Positions 26,215-37,374 of a stretch of DNA of 64,000 bases are shown here, piece after piece. The stretch's first letter is position 1. Each line of letters begins with the position of its first letter. The stretch is from Mesorhizobium sp. (GTDB lineage: Bacteria; Pseudomonadota; Alphaproteobacteria; Rhizobiales; Rhizobiaceae): the NCBI GenBank assembly GCA_019635735.1, contig JAHBYX010000014.1:1-64000 (forward strand). Reading direction: 5' to 3'. Made by a program: the position numbers and the translations under genes. Below the pieces are notes generated by a model, which saw only the letters and a list, made by a program, of their open reading frames with translations, had not been told where the DNA came from and made no database searches.

Positions 26215-27078
26215 CTATCCGGCGAAGCGACGCGCGCCGGCGACGCAGGCGATGACGGCGACGGTGACGGCGAGCATCGCCGGCGACACGGCCTCGCCCA
26301 GAAGTGTGGCGGCGAGCGCCAGGCCGAAGAAGGGCTGCAGCAGCTGCAGCTGGCCGACCGCGGCGATGCCGCCTTGCGCCAGGCCTCGATACCAGAAGAC
26401 GAAGCCGATCAGCATTGAGAACAGCGAGACGTAGGCGAGCCCGAGCCAGGCCGGCGTGCCGATGCCGGCGAAGCTCTCGGGCAGAGTGAGCGCCATCAGC
26501 ACCGCCATGACCGGCAGCGACAGAACGAGCGCCCAGGAGATGACCTGCCAGCCGCCGAGCGTGCGCGACAGGCGCGCGCCCTCGGCGTAGCCCAGCCCGC
26601 AGACTGTTATGGCCGCGAGCATCAGCCCGTCGCCGGCAAGCGAGGACTCGGCGCCCTGGGTGAGCGCGAAGCCCGCGACCAGCGCGCTGCCGGCAAGCGA
26701 AAAGGCCCAGAAGGCGGGCTTCGGCCGCTCGCCGCCGCGCAGCACGCCGAACAGCGCCGTGGCGAGCGGCAACAGGCCGATGAAGACGATCGACCGCGCC
26801 GAGGTGATGTGCTGCAGGGCGAGCGCCGTCAGAAGCGGGAAGCCGACGACGACGCCGAAGGCGACGATGGTAAGCGAGGCGAGGTCGCGCCGCGCCGGCC
26901 GGCTTTCGCGGAAGGCCAGAAGCAGCGCCAGCGCCAGCACGCCGGCGATCGCCGCCCGCGCCACGGTGAGGAAGATCGGGTCGAACTGCATCACCGCCAC
27001 GCGCGTGGCCGGCAGCGAGGCGGAGAAGATCACCACTCCGATCAGCCCGTTGATCCATGCCATCGTCGTCCGGTCCAT
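26215..27078 (-). CDS. EamA/DMT-family transporter
   Basis: 287 residues, about ten hydrophobic helices in two EamA repeats. The N-terminal helix region MAWINGLIGVVIFSASLPATRVAV and the mid-protein motifs ITSARSIVFIGLLPLATALFG are standard for the family. Inner membrane; substrate unknown. It is transcribed toward arsR with about 60 bases between them, but the ArsR operator lies after it, so it is probably not part of the arsenic response. A strong 22-base dyad lies about 60 bases upstream of its start. Confidence 0.87.
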   Translation of the reverse strand: MDRTTMAWINGLIGVVIFSASLPATRVAVMQFDPIFLTVARAAIAGVLALALLLAFRESRPARRDLASLTIVAFGVVVGFPLLTALALQHITSARSIVFIGLLPLATALFGVLRGGERPKPAFWAFSLAGSALVAGFALTQGAESSLAGDGLMLAAITVCGLGYAEGARLSRTLGGWQVISWALVLSLPVMAVLMALTLPESFAGIGTPAWLGLAYVSLFSMLIGFVFWYRGLAQGGIAAVGQLQLLQPFFGLALAATLLGEAVSPAMLAVTVAVIACVAGARRFAG

Positions 27079-27139
27079 CCGCCTGTCCTTTGCTGCCCGC
27101 GCTTATGTGTCCCACGGAGGCGCGGACCATGCGTCAACA

Positions 27140-27161
27140 CTGGCCCAAGATATTGGGCCAG
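27140..27161. promoter_or_regulatory. 22-base perfect dyad between DMT transporter and Ku
   Basis: CTGGCCCAA, GATA, TTGGGCCAG: nine-base arms around four bases, in the divergent gap between the transporter (start 27078) and the first Ku gene (start 27274). It is placed like an operator for one or both genes. No regulator gene adjoins it. Confidence 0.45.
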
Positions 27162-27273
27162 CGAGGGCAGGTGTGGAGGGACAGGAGAGGCATCGCGGCT
27201 CAGGATGTCTCGGGGACTGTCGGAACCGGGTGCCGCCGGCGGCGTTGAGTCGGGTTGGCAAGGAGTATCCGGC

Positions 27274-28104
27274 GTGGTCAAGCCCAGGGCGCAGTGGAAG
27301 GGACACCTCAAACTCGACGAGATCACCTGCCAGGTGGCGCTCTATTCGGGCGCCTCGACGGCGGAGCGCACGCGCTTCCATACGGTCAACAAGGACACCG
27401 GCAACCGCGTGAAGCGGGAGTTCGTCGACGAGAAGTCGGGCAAGCCGGTCGGGCGCGACGATCAGGTCAAGGGCTACGAGACGGACCGCGGCGACTATAT
27501 CATCCTCGAGCAGGAGGAGATCGACGCGGCGATCCCCGACAGCGACAAGACCATCCGCATAGAGGCGTTCGTGCCCTGCAGCGAGGTCGACACCGTCTAT
27601 TTCGACAAGCCCTATTATCTGGCACCCGTCGACAAGGTTGCCGAGGAGGCGTTCGACCTTCTGCGCGAAGGCATGACGAAGAAGAAGGTGGCGGCGCTCG
27701 GGTCGGCCGTGCTGTTCCGCCGCGCCCGCAAGCTGATGATCCGGCCCTATGGCAACGGGATCGTCGCGAACACGCTCAATTTCGACTACGAGGTGCGCTC
27801 CGCGAAGGAAGCCTTCGACGACATTCCGGCGGTGAAGATCAAGAAGGACATGCTCGACCTCGCCGGCCACATCATCGGCACGATGGCAGGGGAGTTCGAC
27901 CCGACGGAGTTCGACGATTGCTACGATGCCGCACTTGCCGAGCTGGTGCGTGCCAAGATCGAGGGACGCCCGATCAAGGCGCCGAAGAAGCCGAAGCCGG
28001 GCAAGGTGGTCGATCTGATGGAAGCGCTGCGCGAAAGCGCCAAGCTTGCGGGCAAGAAGCCGTCGAAGACGTCGGCCAAGCCGACCGGCAAGAAAGCGGC
28101 GTGA
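27274..28104 (+). CDS. Ku protein (non-homologous end joining), copy 1
   Basis: 276 residues of the bacterial Ku core: SKU-type opening WKGHLKLDEITCQVALYSG, then RTRFHTVNKDTGNRVKREFVD, YETDRGDYIILEQEE and YLAPVDKVAEEAFDLL. The C-terminus is a Lys/Pro-rich tail (from about 235). Ku binds DNA ends as a ring homodimer and recruits LigD for repair. GTG 27274 follows AAGGAGTATCCGGC and fits the family start. Copy 2 starts nine bases after its stop. No ligD gene is in the window. Confidence 0.93.
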   Translation: MVKPRAQWKGHLKLDEITCQVALYSGASTAERTRFHTVNKDTGNRVKREFVDEKSGKPVGRDDQVKGYETDRGDYIILEQEEIDAAIPDSDKTIRIEAFVPCSEVDTVYFDKPYYLAPVDKVAEEAFDLLREGMTKKKVAALGSAVLFRRARKLMIRPYGNGIVANTLNFDYEVRSAKEAFDDIPAVKIKKDMLDLAGHIIGTMAGEFDPTEFDDCYDAALAELVRAKIEGRPIKAPKKPKPGKVVDLMEALRESAKLAGKKPSKTSAKPTGKKAA

Positions 28105-28113
28105 GGGGCGACC

Positions 28114-28938
28114 ATGTCACGCAACGCCTTCTGGAAGGGCTATCTCAAGCTGTCGCTGGTCAACTGCCCGGTGACGCTGACGCCGGCGACGACCGAAAGC
28201 GAGAAAATCCGCTTCCATACGATCAACCGCAAGAGCGGCCGGCGTGTGCGCAGCCAGTATGTCGATGCCGAGACCGGCAAGCCGGTGAAGGACGAGATCA
28301 AGGGCTACGAGACGGCGGAGGGGAAGTTCGTCACCCTCGAGGACGAGGAACTCGAGGCGGTCGCGCTGGAGAGCGTCCGCACCATCGACGTCGACACATT
28401 CGTTCCGGCCGATACGATTTCCTGGATCTGGTACGACAGCCCCTACTATGTCGCGCCGTCCGACAAGGTCGGCGAGGAGGCCTTCGCCGTGATCCGCGAG
28501 GCGATGCGCGACAAGGGCGTGGTCGGCATCTCGCGGCTGGTGATGAACCGGCGCGAGCGGGCGGTTCTGCTGGAGCCGCGCGGCAAGGGCATCGTTCTGT
28601 GGACCCTGCGCTACGGCGACGAGGTGCGCGATCCGAAGGACTTCTTCAAGGACATCGATCCCGCCCGCAACGATTCCAGGCTCGTCAGCATGGTCGCCGA
28701 GCTGATCGAGGAACGATCGAAGCCGTGGGACCCGCACATGGTCGAGGACCCGGTGCAGGAGAAGCTGCACGAGATCATCGCCGCGAAGAAAAAGAAGGGC
28801 GGCGCGAGGTCGAAGCCAAAGGCCGAATCCGCCGGGGAAACCAGCTCCGCGTCGAACGTGGTCAGCCTGATGGACGCGCTGAAGAAGAGCCTCGAGAACA
28901 AGCAGGCGGGTGGGAAGAAGGGGTCGCGCAAGGCGTGA
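28114..28938 (+). CDS. Ku protein, copy 2
   Basis: 274 residues, clearly paralogous to copy 1 across the whole core (WKGYLKLSLVNCPVTLTPAT, KIRFHTINRKSGRRVRSQYV, YYVAPSDKVGEEAFAVI) with its own Lys/Ser-rich C-terminal tail. Two Ku genes side by side could give hetero-ring or separately used Ku proteins, as known for rhizobia with several ku genes. Start ATG 28114 lies nine bases after copy 1's TGA, so the pair is one operon. Confidence 0.93.
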   Translation: MSRNAFWKGYLKLSLVNCPVTLTPATTESEKIRFHTINRKSGRRVRSQYVDAETGKPVKDEIKGYETAEGKFVTLEDEELEAVALESVRTIDVDTFVPADTISWIWYDSPYYVAPSDKVGEEAFAVIREAMRDKGVVGISRLVMNRRERAVLLEPRGKGIVLWTLRYGDEVRDPKDFFKDIDPARNDSRLVSMVAELIEERSKPWDPHMVEDPVQEKLHEIIAAKKKKGGARSKPKAESAGETSSASNVVSLMDALKKSLENKQAGGKKGSRKA

Positions 28939-28964
28939 GGAAGCAGCGCGGCCTTGCCCCGCGG

Positions 28965-29102
28965 TCACTCCGGCAGCCAGTTCAGCAGGCGAGGGATCGG
29001 CTCCGAGGGGGGCCAGCCGTCGACGAGAAGCTGCCAGACGGCGAAGGCCGTGACATGCGATATCAACAGAACGAACAGGATCGAGGCTGACAGCCGTTTC
29101 AT
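28965..29102 (-). CDS. 45-residue small membrane protein
   Basis: ATG 29102 to TGA 28965. The peptide has a basic start (MKRLSAS), one helix (ILFVLLISHVTAFAVWQLLV) and a short periplasm-like tail DGWPPSEPIPRLLNWLPE. The Trp/Pro tail and clean helix suggest a real product. It lies tail-to-tail with the second Ku gene, with a 26-base gap. No strong SD is seen and no family is recognised. Confidence 0.5.
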   Translation of the reverse strand: MKRLSASILFVLLISHVTAFAVWQLLVDGWPPSEPIPRLLNWLPE

Positions 29103-29169
29103 TCTCGCGATGCCCCAAAGCGCTTATGTAGCTTGACGCGGCAAGGCGTCACGCGCTGCCTGCTTTTTC

Positions 29170-29395
29170 CGGCCAGTTCGAAGCTTTTGCTATGCCACCG
29201 GCGTGGCGCAAACCGGCCTCCTGCCCTCGGCTATCGGCTCCGGCGTTCGAACCCGTCGAACGGCCCAATGGACATCGCGATCGCCCTTCGGGTCAACGCA
29301 TTCGGGGCGGGGCCCGCTGCCTGCGGCAGCTCCCGCCCGTTCGAAGCCTTTCGTCATGCCGCCGGCATGACGAATTTGCCTTCGGCAAACCGTCT
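29170..29395. repeat. Palindrome-rich intergenic repeat block
   Basis: Two imperfect direct copies of a 35-40 base unit starting GTTCGAAGC (29176 and 29339) with ATGCC/GGC palindromes. The second contains an 11-base-arm hairpin, TTCGTCATGCC, three bases, GGCATGACGAA (29350-29374), and then TTTGCC-TTC-GGCAAA (29375-29389). It lies just past the malic enzyme stop and may stop transcription or protect its mRNA. No open frame looks genuine here. Confidence 0.6.
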
Positions 29396-29397
29396 TC

Positions 29398-31683
<2,286 letters not shown>

Positions 31684-31793
31684 GCGTGTTCCTGCCCTGA
31701 AAGCGTTTCTTTTTGTGGAGCGTTCGGGATTAAGGCTACACTTCGCCGTCGTAAAGCGACAAGCAGGGGCGCAGGAAGAATTTCGACGAGCCG

Positions 31794-34604
31794 ATGAACC
31801 AGCCCTACGCGCCGCCGTCCGACACGACGCCCGTCCCGGGAGACGGCGCGATGTTGTCTGCCGCGGGCGCCACGCCGATGCCGGCCGCCGCAGGCGCCAC
31901 TCCGATGATGGAGCAGTATATCGAGATCAAGGCGGCGAACCCGGACTCGATCCTGTTCTACCGCATGGGCGATTTCTACGAGATGTTCTTCGCCGACGCG
32001 GAGGTGGCATCGCGCGCGCTCGGCATCACGCTGACCAAGCGGGGAAAACATGCGGGTGAGGACATCCCGATGTGCGGCGTGCCGGTGCATGCGGCGGATG
32101 AGTATCTGCAGAAGCTGATCGGCCTCGGCCATCGCGTCGCGGTCTGTGAGCAGATCGAGGACCCGGCAGAGGCGAAGAAACGCGGCTCGAAGTCGGTGGT
32201 CAGGCGCGACGTGGTGCGCCTGGTGACGCCGGGCACCATCACCGAGGAAAAGCTGCTCGATCCCGGCGAGGCGAGCTACCTGATGGCGCTGGGGCGGGTG
32301 CGGGGCGAGGAAGCAAGAGGCGGGGAGCGCGGCAGCGCGACAGGGAAACAGGGAGGCCTCGCGCTGGCCTGGATCGACATTTCGACCGGCGCGTTCAAGG
32401 TGGCGGAGACGGCGCCGGATCGTCTGCTGGCCGACATATTGCGCGTCGACCCGCGCGAACTGATCCTCGCCGACCCGGTGTTCCACGACCCGGCCCTCAG
32501 GCCGGTGTTGGACGTGATCGGCCGCCGCGCGAATCCGCAGCCGCCGAGCCTGTTCGACACCTCGACCGCCGAGAGCCGTGTCGCGCGCTATTTCGACGTC
32601 GCGACGCTGGACGGGTTCGGCAGGTTCTCGCGGCCCGAACTGTCGGCGATCGCAGGCGCCATTGCCTATGTCGAGAAGACGCAGAAGGCCGAGCGGCCGC
32701 CGCTGTCGCGCCCCGAGCGCGAGGAGGCAGGCGCAGCGCTGTTCATCGACGCGGCGACGCGGGCGAACCTCGAACTGCTGCGCACTTTGTCGGGAAGCCG
32801 CGACGGAAGCCTGGTCAGGGCGGTCGACCGCACGGTGACGGGCGGCGGGGCACGGTTGCTCGCCGAACGCATCATGTCGCCGCTGACCGATCCGGATGCG
32901 ATCAATGAGCGGCTGGATTCGGTGTCCTTCTTCCGCGCCGAGCCGCGGCTGTGCGAGGCGGTTCGGCAGGCGCTGAAGGGCGCGCCGGACATGCCGCGCG
33001 CGCTGTCGCGGCTGGCGCTCAACCGCGGCGGACCGCGCGACATGGGCGCGCTGGCGGCCGGGCTGAAGGCGGCGCGCGAGATCGCGGCGCTGTTCGAGGA
33101 CAAGCCGATGCCGAGGGAGATCGCGGTTGCGGTCGAGGCGATGAAGGCGCTGCCCGAGGCACTCGGCGGACATCTGGAACGGGCGCTCACCGACGAACTG
33201 CCTCTGCTCAAGCGCGACGGCGGCTTCGTGCGGGCCGGCTACGATGGCGAGCTCGACGAGATGCGGGCGCTGCGCGACCAGTCGCGGCGGGTGATCGCCG
33301 GCATGGAGCGTGACCTGGTCGAGGAGACCGGCATCCGCTCGCTGAAGATCCGGCACAACAACGTGCTCGGCTACTACATCGAGGTGACAGCAAACCACTC
33401 GGAGATCATGGCGGGATCGGACGCGGCCAAGGCGCGCTTCATCCACCGCCAGACGATGGCGAGCGCGATGCGCTTCACCACGACGGAACTCGCCGGACTG
33501 GAGACCAAGATCGCGAACGCGGCCGACCGGGCGCTGACGATCGAGCTCGCCATCTTCGACCGGCTGCTGGCCGAGATCGTCGCGGAAGCAGATGCGATCC
33601 GCGCCGGGTCGGAAGCGCTCGCCCTGCTCGACGTGTCGACGGCCTTCGCCTATCTGGCGGAACGCGAGGACTACGCGCGGCCGCTGGTGGACGCCTCGCT
33701 CGCCTTCCGTATCGAGGGCGGACGTCATCCGGTGGTCGAGCAGGCGTTGCGCCGTCAGGCGGGCGACCCGTTCGTCGCCAACGATGCCGATCTCTCGCCG
33801 CAGGGCAACGACCGTCACGGCGCGATCTGGCTTCTGACCGGCCCCAACATGGGCGGCAAGTCGACTTTCCTGCGCCAGAACGCACTGATCGCGATCCTGG
33901 CACAGGCGGGATCCTTCGTGCCGGCGAAGAGTGCGCATATCGGCGTGGTCGACCGGCTGTTCTCCCGCGTCGGCGCGTCGGACGATCTCGCGCGCGGGCG
34001 CTCGACCTTCATGGTAGAGATGGTGGAAACCTCCGCCATCCTCAACCAGGCGGGCGAGAGGGCGCTGGTGATCCTTGACGAGATCGGCCGCGGCACGGCG
34101 ACCTATGACGGCTTGTCGATCGCCTGGGCGGCGGTGGAATACCTGCACGAGAAGAACCGCTGCCGGGCGATCTTCGCCACCCATTTCCACGAACTGACCG
34201 TGCTGGCCGGCAAGCTTCCCCGGCTGCACAACGTGACGATGCGGGTGAAGGAATGGGAGGGCGACGTCGTCTTCCTGCATGAGGTGGGCAAGGGCGCGGC
34301 CGACCGTTCCTACGGCGTCCAGGTGGCGCGCCTCGCCGGCCTGCCCGACGCGGTCGTGGAACGCGCCCGCCAGGTGCTGTCAGAACTTGAAGCCGGCGAG
34401 ACCTCGGGCAAGGCTTCGCGTCTCGCCGACGACCTGCCGCTGTTCAGCGCGGCGGTCCGGCGCGAGCCTGCGCCGAGAGCGTCGAGACAGGACGACGCGG
34501 CACGCCCGCTGGTCGACGCGCTCGCCGCGTTGCATCCGGACGAGATGACGCCGCGCGAGGCGCTCGAAGCAGTCTATCGGCTCAAGGGAATGATACTGAA
34601 ATAA
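31794..34604 (+). CDS. mutS: DNA mismatch repair protein MutS
   Basis: 936 residues. The mismatch-reading loop FYRMGDFYEMFFADA contains the conserved Phe-x-Glu. Lever and clamp domains follow, then the ATPase with Walker A GPNMGGKSTFLRQ near 681-693, STFMVEMVET and ILDEIGRGTATYDG. There is an N-terminal extension of about 35 Ala/Pro residues with two near-repeats of GATPMPA, and a charged insertion (about 165-183), both modest departures from E. coli length. It recognises mispairs and recruits MutL. Divergent from maeB. Confidence 0.97.
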   Translation: MNQPYAPPSDTTPVPGDGAMLSAAGATPMPAAAGATPMMEQYIEIKAANPDSILFYRMGDFYEMFFADAEVASRALGITLTKRGKHAGEDIPMCGVPVHAADEYLQKLIGLGHRVAVCEQIEDPAEAKKRGSKSVVRRDVVRLVTPGTITEEKLLDPGEASYLMALGRVRGEEARGGERGSATGKQGGLALAWIDISTGAFKVAETAPDRLLADILRVDPRELILADPVFHDPALRPVLDVIGRRANPQPPSLFDTSTAESRVARYFDVATLDGFGRFSRPELSAIAGAIAYVEKTQKAERPPLSRPEREEAGAALFIDAATRANLELLRTLSGSRDGSLVRAVDRTVTGGGARLLAERIMSPLTDPDAINERLDSVSFFRAEPRLCEAVRQALKGAPDMPRALSRLALNRGGPRDMGALAAGLKAAREIAALFEDKPMPREIAVAVEAMKALPEALGGHLERALTDELPLLKRDGGFVRAGYDGELDEMRALRDQSRRVIAGMERDLVEETGIRSLKIRHNNVLGYYIEVTANHSEIMAGSDAAKARFIHRQTMASAMRFTTTELAGLETKIANAADRALTIELAIFDRLLAEIVAEADAIRAGSEALALLDVSTAFAYLAEREDYARPLVDASLAFRIEGGRHPVVEQALRRQAGDPFVANDADLSPQGNDRHGAIWLLTGPNMGGKSTFLRQNALIAILAQAGSFVPAKSAHIGVVDRLFSRVGASDDLARGRSTFMVEMVETSAILNQAGERALVILDEIGRGTATYDGLSIAWAAVEYLHEKNRCRAIFATHFHELTVLAGKLPRLHNVTMRVKEWEGDVVFLHEVGKGAADRSYGVQVARLAGLPDAVVERARQVLSELEAGETSGKASRLADDLPLFSAAVRREPAPRASRQDDAARPLVDALAALHPDEMTPREALEAVYRLKGMILK

Positions 34605-34828
34605 GGCCAGGAAGCACTTGGCGCGCCGCCAGCTTATGCCTCCGGGAATACTCGCCAGCCGTTCCCTCCGCCGATGTCGATACTCCGCGTCCTCAAGTCG
34701 TTACATTTCGACGCATCCCGTCTAGCAATTCCTTAAGTTCCAAGAGCCATGATTTCTGCCTGGGAAGGCGGCTCGTCGCGGTGAGGGATGTCAAGCGATA
34801 CCTCCTTCGGCACTGAAGAGGATCGCGG

Positions 34829-37294
34829 GTGGACTTCAAACGCGACACGGAAAAGGCGCGATATACGCCGGGAAGGCTGGCCGCAGTCGTTTGGCCCTTC
34901 GTCGCCGTCGTCATCGCCCAGGCACTCGTCGCATCGCTGAGCATCTACACGCTTTCCGCGGTCCGCAGCTATGTCGGCGGCGAGAGCTACTGGTCGAAGG
35001 GCTACAAGCAGGCCGTTCACTCGCTCGAGCACTACGTCAAGAGTGGCGAGGTCGACGAGTTCCGCCGCTTCGAGACGGGCATCGGGGTCCCGCTGGGCGA
35101 CCGCCGGGCGCGGCTGGCTCTCGAGGCCTCGCCGCCCCAGTACGATCGCGCGCGTCAGGGTCTTTTGGCAGGTCGAAACCATCCGAACGACATCCCGGGC
35201 ATGATCTGGCTGTTCAGCCATTTCGGGGGCATGCCCTATCTGGCGGAGGCGATCGAGAAGTGGTCGCTCGCCGACCCGAAGATCGTCGAACTCGTTGAAT
35301 TCGCGCACGCGATCAGGCGCGAACGCGGGACGATGGCTGAGGTAAGCGATGCCCAGGCAACGGCGTGGATCGCGCGCATCGACAAGCTCGATCAGGAGAT
35401 CGCGCCGCTCACGTTCGCCTACTCGGAAGCGCTCGGACGCGGATCGCGGGCGATCACCTACATCCTGTTCGGCGTAAACCTCGCTTCTGCCTTGTTGCTG
35501 ATCCTGCTCGCCATCCTGCGCACGCGTGCGCTGCTGATCCAAAGGGCCAGCTCCGAGATCGCACTGATCGCCGAACGCCAGCGCGCCAGCATCACCCTCG
35601 CATCGATCGGGCAGGCAGTGCTGACGACTGACCATGAGGGGCGCCTGGACTATCTCAACCGCGTGGCGGAAACACTCCTGGGCGTGGAACAGGAGGAGGC
35701 CAGGCATGCCCGCATCGGCGACCTGTTCTCCTTCGACGACAGGGTCAAGCCGCGTACCGTCGAGGCGGCACTCGCCAAGCTCTTCGACGGCGGGACGGTT
35801 GATGCGACACTGACGCCCAGGATGCTCGTCCGGCGCGACGGGAGCCGCGTTCCCGTGTCGATGGTCGCCGCGCCGCTCAAGATGGACGGCAAGGTGTCCG
35901 GCGCGGTCATCGTGCTGCACGACATGACGCGGGAAAACGAATATATCGGCCGCCTATCCTATCAGGCGACCCACGACGCGCTCACCGAAACCGCCAATCG
36001 GCGGGCCTTCGAGACCAGGCTGGAGCAACTCATTGCCGGTCTTGCCGAAAGCCCGGGGTCGCACGCGATGATGTTCATCGACCTCGACCAGTTCAAGATC
36101 GTCAACGACACCTGCGGCCATGTCGCCGGCGACGAACTGCTGCGCCAGGTGGCGAGGGTCCTGAGCGTGGGCCTCGGTCAGGCAGACATGGTTGCCCGGG
36201 TCGGCGGCGACGAGTTCGGGATCATCCTTCCCGACTGTTCGCTGGAACGGGCCGCCGAAATCGCCGAGCGGGTGCGGGTGTCGCTTCAGGATCTCGGCTT
36301 CCGGTGGAAATCGCGCGCCTTCGCGGTCAGCGCGAGTATCGGCCTGATCGAGGTGTCCGACCCCAACATGTCGCTCGAGGAGGCGATCCAGGCCGTCGAC
36401 GTCGCCTGCTACCTGGCCAAGGAGAAGGGCCGCAACCGGATCCAGATCCACATCTCCGGCGATGCAGAACTCGAGGCGCGGATCGGCGAGATGGCCTGGG
36501 TACAGCGGATCCGCCGGGCGATGGACGAGGACGGGTTCGTGCTCTTCGCGCAGGAGATCATGCCGCTGTCGGACCAGTCTCGCGGCCGCCATATCGAACT
36601 TCTGCTGCGCCTCGCCGACGCCGGCAGCGACCTGGTGTCGCCGGGCGCCTTCATGCCGGCGGCCGAGCGGTTCGGGCTGATGCCGCAGATCGACCACTGG
36701 GTCGTGTCCCGCGCCTTCTCCGCGATCGGCGCGCACCTCGCCGACGTGGACGCGCCTGAGATCTCGACATGGGCGATCAACCTGTCGGGCCATACGATCG
36801 GGCATCCCGACTTCTGCGAATACGTGCGCGGTGAGTTCCGCCGCCACGGCGTGCCGCACGATCTCGTCTGCTTCGAGATCACCGAGACCAGCGCGATCTC
36901 GAACCTCGCCACCGCGCGGACCTTCATCGAATCGATGAAGGCGCTGGGATGCCGCTTCGCGCTCGACGATTTCGGCGCCGGCATGTCCTCCTTCGGCTAC
37001 CTCAAGAACCTGCCCGTCGACTATCTGAAGATCGACGGCAGCTTCGTCAAAGACATCGTCGAGGACAGCATCGACCGCGCCATGGTCGAGACGATCCACC
37101 GGATCGGCCACATCACCGGCAAGAAGACGATCGCCGAATTCGTCGAGAACGATGCGATCCTGGAAGCCCTGAGAGAGATCGGGGTGGACTACGCGCAGGG
37201 CTATGGCGTGGCCCCGCCGCGCCCTCTCGCCGATTTCCGCCATTCTGCCCGGCGCGGCAATAAAGCCGTCCTGCCGCTCAGGCGGGCGGTGTAG
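34829..37294 (+). CDS. Membrane PAS-GGDEF-EAL c-di-GMP protein
   Basis: 821 residues. Two membrane helices (about 12-35 and 207-230) flank a periplasmic sensor region of about 170 residues, followed by PAS (about 245-370), GGDEF (VARVGGDEFGIIL near 455-467) and EAL. In the EAL domain the signature reads ELLLR (near 590); the metal-binding ITETSAIS, DDFGAGMSSFGYLKNLPVDYLKIDG and late IAEFVEN motifs are kept. It could make or cleave c-di-GMP. Both active sites appear intact, so direction of net activity is not predictable. GTG start at 34829 after GAAGAGGATCGCGG. Confidence 0.93.
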   Translation: MDFKRDTEKARYTPGRLAAVVWPFVAVVIAQALVASLSIYTLSAVRSYVGGESYWSKGYKQAVHSLEHYVKSGEVDEFRRFETGIGVPLGDRRARLALEASPPQYDRARQGLLAGRNHPNDIPGMIWLFSHFGGMPYLAEAIEKWSLADPKIVELVEFAHAIRRERGTMAEVSDAQATAWIARIDKLDQEIAPLTFAYSEALGRGSRAITYILFGVNLASALLLILLAILRTRALLIQRASSEIALIAERQRASITLASIGQAVLTTDHEGRLDYLNRVAETLLGVEQEEARHARIGDLFSFDDRVKPRTVEAALAKLFDGGTVDATLTPRMLVRRDGSRVPVSMVAAPLKMDGKVSGAVIVLHDMTRENEYIGRLSYQATHDALTETANRRAFETRLEQLIAGLAESPGSHAMMFIDLDQFKIVNDTCGHVAGDELLRQVARVLSVGLGQADMVARVGGDEFGIILPDCSLERAAEIAERVRVSLQDLGFRWKSRAFAVSASIGLIEVSDPNMSLEEAIQAVDVACYLAKEKGRNRIQIHISGDAELEARIGEMAWVQRIRRAMDEDGFVLFAQEIMPLSDQSRGRHIELLLRLADAGSDLVSPGAFMPAAERFGLMPQIDHWVVSRAFSAIGAHLADVDAPEISTWAINLSGHTIGHPDFCEYVRGEFRRHGVPHDLVCFEITETSAISNLATARTFIESMKALGCRFALDDFGAGMSSFGYLKNLPVDYLKIDGSFVKDIVEDSIDRAMVETIHRIGHITGKKTIAEFVENDAILEALREIGVDYAQGYGVAPPRPLADFRHSARRGNKAVLPLRRAV

Positions 37295-37374
37295 GGCCGG
37301 CCGCGGCTGGCACAAGGCGGGATCGCCGCATGGCGGTTGGGTCGGGGTCGTCGATCTGCTATCGCCCCGAAACC

